Positions 10,901 through 23,500 of a stretch of 63,485 nt of DNA are shown piece after piece; within the stretch, counting starts at the first letter, position 1; each line of letters starts with the position of its first letter. The position numbers and the translations under genes are program-made. The notes under the pieces are model-generated. The model saw only the letters and a list, made by a program, of their open reading frames with translations. It was not told the origin of the DNA and made no database searches. The stretch is from assembly GCA_964440985.1 (NCBI GenBank), contig CAYTWE010000008.1:1-63485 (forward strand), in the 5' to 3' direction. This DNA comes from UBA1731 sp964440985 (GTDB lineage: Bacteria; Verrucomicrobiota; Kiritimatiellia; RFP12; UBA1067).

Positions 10901-11147
10901 GATCGTTACGGTGTCTGGCGCGGTGGTTGGCGGGTGGTATTGGCTCTACGCAACGGATGATCTGGCGGAGTTCGCGGGCGAAGAGAGTGCATGGACGCAG
11001 GTCGCGGGGCTTGCCCAGTCTGCCGACGGCGATGAAAACCCCAAGCAGGCAACGGAGGGCGGCGACATATCGTTCAAGGTCGAACCGGGTGACGGCAAGC
11101 TCTTCTGGCGAGCCAGGGCAACTGTTTCGGAGGACGGAGACCAGTGA
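7914..11147 (+). CDS. Secreted peptidase C10 (streptopain family) with C-terminal modules
   Basis: 1,077 residues from the ATG at 7914 (gaggtg 6 bases upstream); ATG 7917 is the alternative. Residues 1-22 form a signal peptide. A propeptide-like segment precedes the catalytic domain (~190-440), whose nucleophile is Cys233 (CGCVATA) and general base His390 (GGHAVIACGY), followed by the tryptophan motif GWGGGSDAWYKL. This matches streptopain/SpeB-type cysteine peptidases. Residues ~530-615 (AAKTAALRDGKAILMVSG onward) look like a thioredoxin fold without its CxxC. The rest is beta-rich, repeat-like modules (for example VTAKAYANGDD, FKGWDIL) ending in LFWRARATVSEDGDQ. The stop overlaps the next start, so the protease, lipoprotein and giant gene are coupled. 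Confidence 0.82.
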   Translation: MMLRKNLHVVALAATMVTLGVQASLVSSNDVIGAVTAWTSANGSTFSNGGAPVSARAVRSDDGKTVLYWIVSLSDGRAVIASPDSDLDLVVAIVDNLDANGNFPDGHPLPDILKRDMANRLAVISQRNATASSGAVRRSLSASPLSASSTLPSDVIESMASANAQWAKYGVGGAKPAIQTRAAMLIGEDESPYVRRIVDGFENGGRYTHWNQGAVGGSPCYNKFTPQNAVCGCVATAGSALLQFFNCTNDVGAVSGNPTYGVNGEAVSAPYNVTKPGAIDWSILPKSYGGAREGSDTLDDAGRNLLGRVAFNMGVLVDMGWDIKGPGTESGAVLARIVGALKAHGFETARHVEFDVQDQARNTQQFAKTIYAQLWCGAPVALGIRGSGGHAVIACGYARDPDGDEFCRVFMGWGGGSDAWYKLPSVSSFSIVTDAITMIGYQDDAVVPVYGSANIPGVDLTVPGYVTNGVAVTAPVNANGYFGVRVPPSMSELKIAYAPRGKSADINPFDSTVLADETSDLESLEGAIPDEINMSILNMDVRYTLEAAKTAALRDGKAILMVSGQAGGERSNALMEYIYWLDDTTDISNRFVLVYNNVKSTEANRPDGDPSIGVFDPNVFEPDGRWTESNGRLAYENFILSDETYETGDVVYSFSATNTVAISNAVPALVETGYDSYLRRTSGISVTVTGVDLASESNAAYEIGTVSPSYGANGNAWTNGETVVFTAPSAVTNDTAGTIVTCLGWTTNAVPDTGVSSNYNEGVEAELQLFADDNVVLTWVWKVSHYRVTAKAYANGDDVAGAVTPAEVWVEVGDYVTIKADDNANSCGFKGWDILSKTTGGYWDIAVTGGDSRLLDVNGTAITFAVDEPVEVLAEYREGVTPPETRTYTFTLKASPEGMQTELPPPVGFEWGENMSYSYAAKFKPGAASYTDSTGGVWVCAGWITDSSLGVETNLVQELMAYTLGEITCLWEPKVETVVLDEISITGVSQMADGNWIVTVSGAVVGGWYWLYATDDLAEFAGEESAWTQVAGLAQSADGDENPKQATEGGDISFKVEPGDGKLFWRARATVSEDGDQ

Positions 11148-11509
11148 GATCATTTGTTGCGATAGCTGTGTTCAGCGCGATGTGCGGCCTGATTTCCGGC
11201 TGCGGCTGCTCGAAGGAGAAGCCGCAGTCTGGTGGCGTTCCGGAGAGAATGAAGGATGCCGCCTACACGAATGCGCTCGTTACGCTGCACGGCGAGAAGA
11301 AGGCGGTGGCAGGCCGGATTGCCGCCATCAAGGCGAAGATCGCCGCGCTCGGAGAGAATGCCGAGAAGAGCGCGGAGTATGTCGATTTGACGAATCAGCT
11401 TGCAAGATGCGAGGCTGAAGCGGCGGGCATCCGCAAGGAAGCCCTCATGACGGTACGGGCGCGGATTCTCAAGGAGCAGTCCGCCAAGAAAGGTGATTTG
11501 AGCAAATGA
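11144..11509 (+). CDS. Small coiled-coil lipoprotein
   Basis: 121 residues starting with GTG that overlaps the preceding stop (GTGA), with ggagg upstream. The N-terminus is a lipoprotein signal ending in the lipobox LISGC. The mature part is charged and predicted to be one long helix with heptad character (VAGRIAAIKAKIAALGENAEKS, shown here only in part). No enzymatic motif is visible. Its stop overlaps the giant gene start (ATGA). Position between a secreted protease and a giant surface protein suggests a periplasmic or outer-membrane tether or assembly factor, but no family was recognised. Confidence 0.72.
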   Translation: MRSFVAIAVFSAMCGLISGCGCSKEKPQSGGVPERMKDAAYTNALVTLHGEKKAVAGRIAAIKAKIAALGENAEKSAEYVDLTNQLARCEAEAAGIRKEALMTVRARILKEQSAKKGDLSK

Positions 11510-14500
11510 AAAAGGTTGCATACATGAAAAAGAACGCACTCAGGTTCATCGCAGCGGCGATGATGTTCGTTGCAGGTACGGCAATGGCCGCCAAGGATAC
11601 GGTTGGCGCCATAAGGTCGATTGATCCATGCGACGAGGCGGGCAATGTCATATCAGCCGGTTCGATGGCGACTGCGAAGAGCGTTGGCGAATCTGTATAC
11701 TTCCGGATTCGGCTCGAGAACCACAACAGCGCGTCTATCTGGTCGTCTTATCAGGCCTCATCGGGCGCAGGGGAAGGCTATCTCCGCAATCCGTGGCGCT
11801 TCGAGTATTTCATCAATGATCCTGTCGCCGCCGCCAGCGCGTGGGCCGCAACACCCCCAAAGGTCGGCGTGATGGTGAGTGGACGCATGACGTACGCGGA
11901 CATCCTCTATGTGGGTGAACCAGAAGACAATAAACCGTGGTTCACAGATATCGTCTGCTCGTACAAGGTTCAGCCAGGTGACATTGCGCTGCCGATGCTT
12001 CTCGCCAACAGCATGGGCGAGGAGGCGGCCAACAGTGATACGACGGAGTACTATCTTGGCAATGTCAAGGGAATGGCCTCGCAGTGGAGCCTTAAGTCGT
12101 ACACGTACATGAGCACCGGAAGTGACTATGAGGTGTTGTCAACCAACACCTGCTGCTTCAAGTATGGGGAATACGGCACGTTCAACGATTCCATCAGCAT
12201 AGCAAATGCAGGGCTAAACAGCAACACGAAGGACTACAACCTGTTCAATGCTGGTCTCTTCCTGATGACGATTGACTTTGACGACAGCGAAAAGTATGAC
12301 GAAGAGGAAGGAATCTGGCGAGCGGTCAACGAGGGTGGCACAAGCACCCTTCCGAGCGTTCCTTCGCTGAAGATCCCTGGCGAGGTCGCCTCCGACTATC
12401 AGGGCGCGGTCTATCTTTGGACGGACAATTCAAATTCTGTCGTGCTTGCCGGCGCCCAGTACCTTGTGGGTTCGAACCTCGTGCAGAAGCTGATCATTGA
12501 CGGCACGCCCGATAGCCTTAAGTTTCAGTTGCGCGGCGTGAAGAATGGCACTTCGACCGACATTTATCTCTCTTCGACAACGAACCTCATTGCGAGCGCG
12601 AGCGGTAGACCTGTCACGAACTGCGTGAAGCGCACCGTCAAGTGCATTGATCCGCTTCCTCCGACGGTGTCCGTGCAGGTCGGCGGGCAGGACGCGAACC
12701 AGACTCTCAACGCCACTGCGAACTACACGACGCCAAAGTCCTTCAACATCTACCTCTCGCAGACGTATGCGACCGATGTGACCGTCAACCTCAAGTACAC
12801 GCTGAACGGCGAAGATGTCTCTCCGTCGGAGCTCATAGCGATTTCCGACGATCAGGAGTACGGCTACCAGTCCACGACGCTTCCGACATCCGTCACCATC
12901 CCGGCCGGCAGGAACAACTCCACCGACTTCACGGGAATGCCTGCAACTCCGAGGGCGCTCTTTGTGCTTGGCGCGAAGTCGAAAAACGGTGACGAGATAG
13001 TTATCACGCCTGAGATAGCCGATGCGACCGCTGCTGCGTACTTCAGCAACGTCAAGTCCATCAAACTCACCGTCAAGGGCATGTCCCCTGTCGTAGAGGA
13101 GATAAACGACTTCCTGCCGAAGGACATCGAATCGTCCGAGACTGATTCGCCAATCGTCGTACGCGGCGGTGTGCAGTCCATTCTCAAGATCAAGGTGAGC
13201 GACTCCTACCGCAACATGCTTGGCCTTACCGGTGATAGCCACTACACGGTAAATCTGTCCTGCGAGGGTTCTGCGCTTGTTCCCGGCGGCATAACGAAGG
13301 ATGCCGACGGCAATTGGCTTGTGCCGGAGGATGACGGATGTCTGTATGTCCCCGTCACATTCCCGATTCCTGCCTCTGACAGGAATATGCTCACGACGCT
13401 TTCGGTCATGAATGCGGAAGGTCTTGAGTCAAAGCCGGCGACACGCATCTACGTGATGGTGAAGCCGCCGAAGAATGTCGTTGCGACAATCGGCGAAGTG
13501 CGCGTCGGTGAAGGATCTGTGAATCCGGTCACATTCACGCTTTCCGAGATTCCGTCGGCGACTTCGCTGTACGCCTACCTCGAACCTGCGAACGATGCGG
13601 CGAAGAACCTTTCCTATGCGCCGTTCTTCGTCACAAACACCGTCGATGAGGCTGCCCGCGGCTCTGCCGGACAGGGCGTTGCGTTCGGAACGGGTGAATT
13701 GACGGCCATCTCCGACACGCTCATCAGCGGCAACGGCCTTAAGTTCTTCGACAACCACTCCGACCACTTCGTGTACAACATACGCCTTTGCGCAACCCCG
13801 GTATGGGATCCGTCGGCACGTATCATGGAGTTCACCGAAGGCCAGCTTATTGTTGACGTCACCAACAACACCCCCGTGATTACGCAGGTGCTCGCAAAGA
13901 ACAATAGCACAGGTCTGGATAAGCTCACAACATCGACCATTGTGATGAGCGTCAGCGATCCGATGCGCACGTTCCGTGTGAGCCAGCTTGCCGATGTGGA
14001 TCTTGACAAGAACGGCACAGACGCAGATCAGATAGTCTATTCGTGGGAGGTGTATCTCAAGGACACGAACACCGGTTCCTATCCGACTATTCCTAACGTC
14101 GTGTTCTACACCGTTGGTCTTGACAGCTCGCTGAACATGGTGGATGTGTTCGGAACAGACCAGCTTACGTCCGACAACTGCGGTTTGTACAAGTTCTCTG
14201 TCCGTGCGCAGGACAAGGATATGCGCAAGGCGAAGCCTGAGTACTTCTACAACGAGGGCGGCGTATGGAAATACGACCCGATGAAGGGATTGGATACCGG
14301 CGGCGCAGTCTTTCCCGCGTATCCTGAAGGCGATGCGCTCAATCCCGGCAATGATTGGGGCAATGCATATGTGTTCGAGCTGCAGATAGACGAGAACCCG
14401 TATGTGGAAACAAATCCGTTCGGTACGTTCACCACCGATACCGACGGCACGCCGATATTCACCGAAAATGACATCCTCGCCGGTGAGGACATGGGCTTCA

Positions 14501-17500
14501 CGGTCGCCCTCAATGCGAAGCCCGGCATCTCCGGCTTTGGCGGAATCCCCGTTGAAGTCGTCATTGAACCGGTCGACGCCGATGGCAATGTTGTCCCCGC
14601 CAACACCGATGTGGCGCCTGGAATTTCCCGGACTTCGTTCTCGTTTACGGCATCGAGCTACTCCAATCGTTTTGACTTCACTGAATTTGACGGCACCTGG
14701 ATGGGACGCGGCCTCGTCAGAAAGCCGCAGCGCTACCGCTTGACTGCAACCGTCACATCCAATGCGGCAAGCCCGAGCGGAACTCCGTGGAATGAGCTTT
14801 ATACACCTGCGGTCAGCTACTTCCGCCTCCAGAACTCCGCACCGACCGTGACGGTCGATCCGGACTACGAAGGACAGGACAGCGAAACGAACGCCATGAT
14901 TGGCGTCACGTATGCGCCGAACGAGCATTTCAACTTCCGTTGGTATGTCAGCGATGTCGCCGGCGACCTTGTCTACTCCGAGCATGGAACATCCAACCTC
15001 ATCGTAACCTGCTCCGTCATCGGTGGCTATGAGGTCGGCGTCGTCACGAACGAAAGCTCTGGCGTCTTCAGTGTCTGGTTCGAGAAGCCCGGCATCAACA
15101 AGATCAAGATTACGGCGACTGACAAGGATGGCGATACCGGCAACAGCAAGGTTGTCTGGTTCTATGTTGAGCCTTCGAAGAACGTCTTCCTCTATCCGTA
15201 TGGTCCGTCGAGGGCGGCTGTGGATAGCGACGCAATCGCGAAGTATCTCGACCAGCCCGGTCGCGGTGTTGGTCGCGTCTGGTCGGACGGCAACTTTGGC
15301 TCAATCAACTCGTTCCGCCATTCTTGGACGTACAGCGTCAGTTTGCGCACAGCGGCTATCTACGGCGAGGGATACGCAGCGGGCGAGACCGACAACTCGA
15401 CATCCGTAGGAAAGTCCTCTGCGCCGAACCAGTCCGGCAACGGAACGGACGAGCCGCACTACACGAACGCAAGCGTGTACGACAGCTTCTTCTACCGCTG
15501 GTTCAAACTTGAACCTGGCAAGGGCGGCTCCGACTCGAGTACAGGCTCCTCAACTGAAGCGTCATGGACGGCGGGTTCTCCAGCCCCTGGCAAGACAAGC
15601 GACACCACGCTCACCCTTCCGACGATTGAGACGAACTATACATATCCTGACTCGTTGGCGCTGGCCATCTTCTCCCGCGAGAAGTATGTCGCTGACAACA
15701 TGGGCGACATCAACGGCGACGGCATTCCGGACGTGTTCGCAATCCGCACCTGGACGAGCGACTCTGGCGAGAGCAAGCGTCTTTGCGAAATCGTCAGCGG
15801 CGGCTCTATCTCCGGTGATGGCGGCGAAGGCGGAGAGACTGGCTCCGATGTCGATCTTGTCGACATTGCCGGCTATAACGGCGACAACGATTTCTTCCCG
15901 GCGGCGGCGGGTTCTTCGAATCCGCTGAAGCCCATGATCACCGACTGGAGCGCGGGAGCCGCATTCGACGCACTCTACGAGATTCGCGGAATGCATTTGG
16001 GCCTCAACGAGCCTGGCGTCTCCGAGTACGATCTCAGCGAAGCCGAGAGGTTTGCGCTGCTTGCGGACTACGCAGCTGCCGGAAATGCAATCACTGGTGT
16101 AGAGGCGGATGACTACGCGGCAGCGACGAACTGGGCTGTATCCGTGAAGTGGACGCCTGAAGCGTGGCAGGAAGGCTCCGAAGGGGCCGGCCGCCGTCTC
16201 AACCCGGCAAAGGCCGATACGGATGACGACGGCTTTGACGATGGCTGGGAGTACTACTTCTGGTACTATGCCAAGGTCGGAGCTGTCACGAACGGCGTGT
16301 GGGGACGCCTTGAAGGGCGCAGGTTCTCCCTCACCGCTCCGGCAACGGGAACGCGCATCCTGCCGGAGGAGATTGCCGAGGCGTTTGACCCGCTCGTCAG
16401 GGCATCCATCGGCCGCGACTTCGACAATGACGGTCTCACCGACCTTGAGGAATATGTGCTTGGCACGAATCCGATAGATTGGGATTCCGATGGCGACGGC
16501 ATGAGCGATCTCTATGAGGTCTTGAACGGACTTGATCCGCTCAATGCATCCGATGGAAGCGGCAATCCCGATTGTGATTTCATGGCACGCTGCGATTATG
16601 CGGAGGATACGTTTACGGTGTTCACCTTCGCGAACGGCGAGATGTTCGGTTTGCCAACGAAGTCGACTCCTTCCTTCAACGTCGAGCCGATAGCCACGGT
16701 CACCAACGTGTACAGGGTCGTCGTCAAGACGGAGACGCCCGATGGCATCGTTCTTGAGACGTATTTCGCTGTTGCACCAGCCGAATACGACGGCATGGCA
16801 CTGACGGCTGATGCCGTGTGCTTCACAACAGTCACCGAGGGAGATGTGCTGTATCTCGCAAGCATGGCCACGGTCACACTGTCGGCAGGAACGCCGGTGG
16901 ATAGCGTGTCGGACGGGGAAGAGGCCATTGCGCTTATCGAGCGCTACTACAGGGCTGACATGGTTGTTGGAGCGAAGACAGAGCCAATCTGGTTTGCGGT
17001 GAAGCCTGCGGTTGTGGCGAATGTCGCGCTTGGAGTCTTCCAGCTTGCGACGGATACCCCCGGATTTGCCACCTACGAGCATACGAATCCGACGAATGCC
17101 GCCGAGGTCACGCAGTATCTTGGTGAACCCAGGGTGTTCGCCGCCGGTACGCTGATCAAGTCTGTGGCCAATGCGCCGGTGAACATGAGCATGGTGAACG
17201 TGAGCAAGTTCGTGACCGGTATGGGAGGTGCGACTGGCGGCTTTACCTGGCGCAACCCCAAGACGCTTGAAAGCGAGTCCGTAAAGATGGCTCTCCCGCT
17301 CTTCAACTACGGCGGCGATGGCGTCACCTATGTGCCGTGCGGAACAAATGCGGAGCATTATGCGCTTGCGCCGGTCGTCGAGGATGAGGACAAGGGACTT
17401 ACCCGCTATCCGATTGTGAAGGTCGAAAAGGGCCATAAGGTCACGCTCATCCACAATCAGGTGTTCAGCCAGTACGGTTTCGATCCGCGTGTTGCGTGGA

Positions 17501-20500
17501 ACATCAACGAAAACGGCTATGTGGATGTCCGTTGGCAGCCGACGGCAGTTGGTGAATCCGGCGTTGAGGAGAGCATCAGCGGCGGTGTCGGAGATGCCGG
17601 TCTCGCCGTCAACACAGTTCCGTACACGTCACGCGACGAATATCTCGTGATGCAGTACCGCCAGCAGCTCCGCAAGATCGATGCGGGCGGCATCAGATCT
17701 GCGACCGAGTCCCTGCTCCATGGTGGCGATGCGTATCTCGTGTTGGATGCGACAACTCCTGTCACGGCAACCTACCTTGAATTTGCCACGACATATCCGA
17801 ACCTTCCGGTCTCGTTCGTGCGTGAGCAGTATGCGTCCAGAAACGAGGTCTCACCGTTCGACAACTCGACAAACAAGGCGGTTGTCGCCTACTGGACATA
17901 TCTTGAGGTCGAGAAGGACATCCATGGTGCGGACACCGACTATGACGGCATTCCGGACGGATGGGAACTCTACGTCAACTCGGATCCGAACAACCATGAT
18001 GACGCAAAGATGAACAGTGGCTGGGCCGATGACGGCGACAAGCTTACGTTGCTCGCCGAGTACGCGGGTGTTGATACCTGCAACGCCTACACCAACCGCT
18101 TTGACCTCTCCGGAAAGCTCATATATCCTGAGGTCGAGACGATAACGAAGAACCATCCCGGCAAGCTGACGGGCTGGTGGAACAAGTTCTTCCCGACGAA
18201 TCCGTACGACATGGATACCGATGGTGACGGGGTGATGGACGATGCTGAAGGCGCGTCATCCTGGAGCGCCGCGTTCTATGTAGGACGCAACGAATACGAC
18301 GGCACTGCATTCTCGTTCATCTACGGCACGGATGAGAACGCAGAGGAATACGCAAAGGACGGCAAGACGACCTGTTTCCGCGGCGGCGGTCTCAATCCGT
18401 GCACTGTCGATACGGACGGCGATCTCCTGCCTGATGCGTGGGAAATGCAGTTCGCCGGTGTCGTATTCAAGGATGGTGCGCCACTGAATAATGCCAAATA
18501 CAGTGCAGGCGATCTTGCGACGCTCACGATGGTGGACGGCAAGCAGGCTGCAGTCTCCGAGACGGGATGCGAAATCCGTGGTGGCATGGACGGCACATGG
18601 AAGGGCGATGCGTGTCTCGACTTCGACCATGACGGTCTCGTCAACTGTCAGGAGTATCTGGTGCAGTCCCTGCGCCACCTTCGCTACGACGATCCGTATA
18701 CGCCTCTGATGGGTGTAAATCCCGCTACAAAGGAATTCGTGAGGTTCCTGCCGTTCTGCGCATGGGATGGCGAGGCGTTCCACAAGCGCTGCCTTGAAAG
18801 CGGCTTCACGGGGCTTCCTTCCTGGAAGTTTGCTGAACTTGGCTACTTCACCCGTCCGCCCCACGAATGGGATCCCATCTCGTTCGGCGGCAAGGGTTCG
18901 TGCAAGAACTATGAGAAGTTCGAGGGATCCGGCTACCGCGTGATGCTTCCGCCGGTTGCGATTACGCCGACCAAGACAGTCAAGTACTATGTGAACGGCG
19001 CGATGCAGTATGCCTCAACTGATCCACGCCGCTGGGATTCCGATGATGACGGCATGGATGACTACTACGAGATCTTCCACGGCCTCAACCCGCTGCTTGG
19101 CTCTGCGGCGTATCCGCTCGGCACGGGCGAATACAACTGGCCGAACATCCGCTACGACGTAATCGCCTCGATTCACAATGGCGAAGTGACGTCCTGGTTC
19201 AACAACTGGACCGGCTGGCCGACAGACCTTGTGCAGCCCGCCTTCGATGCAATCCGCTATCCGTGGATGATCGGTACCATGGAATGTGATGCCGACGGTG
19301 ACGGTCTGCGGAACGACGAGGAGTCGCTCAAGGTGAACATTACGTCGCCGCAGTACACGCACACCGACCCGACGCCGCTGTGGATGACAGATTCGACGTC
19401 ACTCGACAAGGCGAGTTTCACGTCCCAGTACTATAGCCCAGACCCGTACATCACTGAGGTTGAAGGCTACGATCCGCTCAGCACCTATCCGGATCTCTAC
19501 GGCTTCCCGTGGGATGATATGCGCTGGAATCTGCGTCTTGCCGCATACGGCATGGGCGGAGCAAACAGCAATTGGATGTTTGCGTTCGAGGAAAATGAGG
19601 GCTTTGATACTGACCACGACTTCAAGACAGATGCAACGGAGCTTGTGCGCGGTGTTGAGGCGATGTCCGACCCTCTCAACTTCTCCGATCCCAATCGCCG
19701 TCAGGCCCTCTATCTCTCCGGATTCGACGGAATGGACGGATCTGCCGCCGTCACGCGTGGCGGTGAGTTCCGTCGTGCGGTTGCGACCGATCCGGATCTG
19801 CTCAAGCAGTTCACGGTTGAGTGCTGGGTGAAGCCCGACGGTGCGCTTACGGAGTCTGTGATTCTTGAGCGCGTGTGCAACTATGGCGGATCGACGCTCT
19901 CCAACAGCGCCACCACAGTCCGCGCCAACTTCCGCATTGGCGTTGATGCGAACGGATGCGTCTATGGTGAATATGAAGGTACCACCGCGAACGCACGCGC
20001 CGTCCGCGCAACGGGTGGTGTCCTTGATGCGGACAGATGGACGCATATAGCGTTCACCTACAACGGCAGGACTGCGGCTCTTTACGTGAACGGTTCGATG
20101 TCGCCGATTGCATCCGCTTCTGGTGTCGGATTGATTCCGGCTAACGGCGTGGATGGTGTGCTTCAGGAGGGAGGCACCGGTGTGACACCGTTCATCGGCT
20201 ACCGTTCGCTGCCTTGTGCATTCGTAATTGGCGCGAAGTCGCTGAACGGAAATGCCCTGTCGCTGAACGCGAATACAACATGGAGCGACTTCAGTTCCTA
20301 CTTCAAGGGCTGGGTCGATGAAATCCGCGTTTGGGACGGCGCTCGCACCGCCACTCAGTTGAACGAGGACTACATGAAGCGCTACACATTTGCTGAGGTG
20401 TCGGCACTGCGCGAGAGTGCGTACTACGCATGGCTGCGCGGCGCTACGCGCAACGACAGCGACGGCGCTGAGATGATGCCTGCTGAGCTGCTGCTGCACT

Positions 20501-23500
20501 ACAACTTCGTCACCCTGCCCGGCGGTGTCACCGAGTCGGACGTCATCACAACGCCGCCCGGATTCCAGTCTGGCGTCCTTGACAACGTGCGTCGCCCGAA
20601 CGGCAGGTCGCTTGACAGGTCACTTCGTGTCGGCTGGTGGGCCGCTGCAGAGGTGCACAGCAAGGTGTACGGCAACCACACGGTGGTTCCGTGGATCGGC
20701 AACACCGTATCGCACCTTCCGTTCATGGATGCGTCCTGCGCCGACTCGCAGTATTGGAGCAGACATGCGGCCGGCGTGATCGGTGCTAAGTATCTGGCGC
20801 TCTCCGGAATTTCGGGTGTCGATACATACGAGTTCCCGAACTCGGCCAATCCCTATCCGTACTACATCTACAACCGTGACAGGTACAACCACTACTCAAG
20901 GCTGGTCGAATCACCATACCTGCAGGTAATGGTTTCGGATGTGTCCGGCGATGTTCTCGCCAAGCGCTATGAGTTCCAGATGCGCAGCGATTTCGTCGGA
21001 ACGAGCGACCTCGTTCCCCTCGGCCATGCGTTCGCCCGCCGTGGAGCGGACTTCTGGGACGGGGAAGGTGCGATGGATGCGTGGACGATGACACGCGGAG
21101 GCATCAATGAGGACGGCATTCCGAAATGGGCGGTAGACCTGGGCTACACCACGGTCGAGGCATATCTCCGCGCTCTTGCCGCTGGTCTCCTGCCTGACGG
21201 CTCCACCAATGCGCTGTTCGCGGCAATCGCTGACGTCAACAGCGATGGCGTGAAGGACTGGTGGCAGAACATGTACGGACTTGACGGATCAACACTTGAC
21301 GATAAGGATAGGGATGGTCTTGCCGACTATGCCGAATACCTCGCCACTGAAGTGTTTGGATTTGCATCTGTCGATCCTACCAAGCCGATGACGGACGGCA
21401 AGGAATACGATTACTTCCGTAAGGTCGGCAAACTCTATCTCGGCGAACTTCTCTCCGATCACGACTTCATGGAGGATTGGTGGGAGCAACTCTACGGTAA
21501 TGAATATGTGTCGTCCGCAGTATATGATCCGTATGGCGATCCAGATCAGGACGGATGGAGCAACTATGCAGAGTGTCGTGCCGGAACGATGCCTGACAGG
21601 TCTGCCACGCTCGTTGTCGGTGGAGACTCGATACGTGAGTATCCTGTACCCACAATCAGTGTCAAACTCGCTTGTGAAAACGCATCGTCGATCACAAAGC
21701 CGATAATCGTGCAGTCGTATACTGACGCTGACCTTGCTAAAATAGATGCGACATGGAAGATCCCTGGATCGTCAGAAGGTCTTAAACAGGAGCGCATGAT
21801 AGGCATGAACCCTGGTGAAGGCCAGTTGTCCGTCAATCTCGGTCCCGGCTCCGTTGTCCCGGGTACCGTAAACGTCAAGTTCAGGTCAGCTACGGAGATT
21901 TCCGTCGCTGAGGATGGCTCGGCTGTGTACCTCCCCCCCACGAGCACGACATGGCATGACGGTTTGATGGAATCCGCCGTTTCTGGTGATGCGGGATCTG
22001 CGGATATCGTCAAAGTCAGTGAACCTGTAGGCACGATATCCTATCTGACGGGAGACCTCAACATTGACCTCTCCAAACTCTCCGGATATGCGTATTACTC
22101 TTCTGACGGTACGTATGGCTTCTACAGGCCTGCGATATCCAACGCCTACAATTATATTGACCTCTCCAAGAGCTACATCAAGATCACTTGGGACAGTATG
22201 CGTCTCGCGGATGATTCTGCGTGGAACTTCACGCTCTCGCTTGCGGATTCTGGACATGTCCGCGAGGGCAGAAACACGTTTGTGGCGTTCGTTGACCTCG
22301 ACGAGAATGGTGTTTGGTCTGAAGGCGAGCCTATGGGTGTTGTGCGTGACGTCAATGTAGGCTGGAGTGGTGCTTCGCTTGATATCGCACTAACTGAAAA
22401 GTCTCCAGTGTGCCCGCGGCCTGAACTGGCATTCGCCTCATTGGGTTCTTCAGAAGAAGGCGCAACGAACACATCCACTATGGTGTACGTGTATCGCTAT
22501 TTGCCTGATGCGTACAATCAAGTGACGGTGGTGACGAATCGCATGATTCTCTCGAAGGCGGTTTCCAATCGTTCGCATCTGCACGAAGGAGATTTCCTTG
22601 CGGATGGCAACCTTGACATCGACTGGGTGGACTTCCAGAAGGAAGTGGTGGAAAAGTACAATATTACCGCCACAACTCCGCTGACCTCCATGACATACCG
22701 CGTCTACTCGCAGCCGGTTAACATTGCAAAGGAGATTTCGGCGGCGACTGGAGTTCCGTACATCCAGTTTGCGCGCACCTTCGGCAGAACGCAGGCTAAG
22801 GCCAAGCCTGTCGCGCCGGAGGCGCACTCCGCAGTGTTCTACGGCAACCGTCCTACATTCAGGTGGACGATTGGCGGGGAGCTGCCGGAGACGTTCACTG
22901 CATTCGCAATCAAGGTCACGGATAGCGGCAACAAGGTCGTGTGGAACTCCGGCAAGCTTCGTCTGCCGCCGCACGATGCCAATGGCGTATTCGAATGGAC
23001 GCCTCCGCTCTATGTAGGTGACCAGACATCCCTCGGCAAGGTGTTCGGAAACCAGGCGAACTATGCTTGGCAGGTTTCCGTGTACAACTCCAAGTTCCAG
23101 TCTGACAACTGGTCTGAAGCACGTTCGTTCCGCATGAACGTCTATGGCACGGATGAAGTCAATGTGGCCGGCAAGTACGCCATCAGCGCGGCGGTCAAGT
23201 ACTACGGCCCCGGCGTGATTGACGGCACCGTTGCGAAGCTCACCGGGACGTTGCGTGTCGAGGCGTTCACCACGCCCGATTTCACTGGCGTTCCTGCCGG
23301 TCGCACCTTCGTCACGAACCTTGTGAGCGTTACGAATGCTGGTGACACCGTGAATGCGACTATCGTTGGCCTTGATGCCGGAACGTACTACATCCGTGCC
23401 TACATCGATTCTGATGGCGACTTCGAGAGGAGCGACTGGGAATCGTGGGGTTGCTATTGCGCACGTGCCGGCGGCGAAGACGGAACTAGCGCCATCTTTG

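Noticed and set aside
15562..17454. Minus-strand open frame of 630 codons inside the giant gene
   Set aside because: The plus frame is continuous, has a signal peptide and motif-rich repeats; the antisense product is low-complexity Arg/His-rich without motifs.
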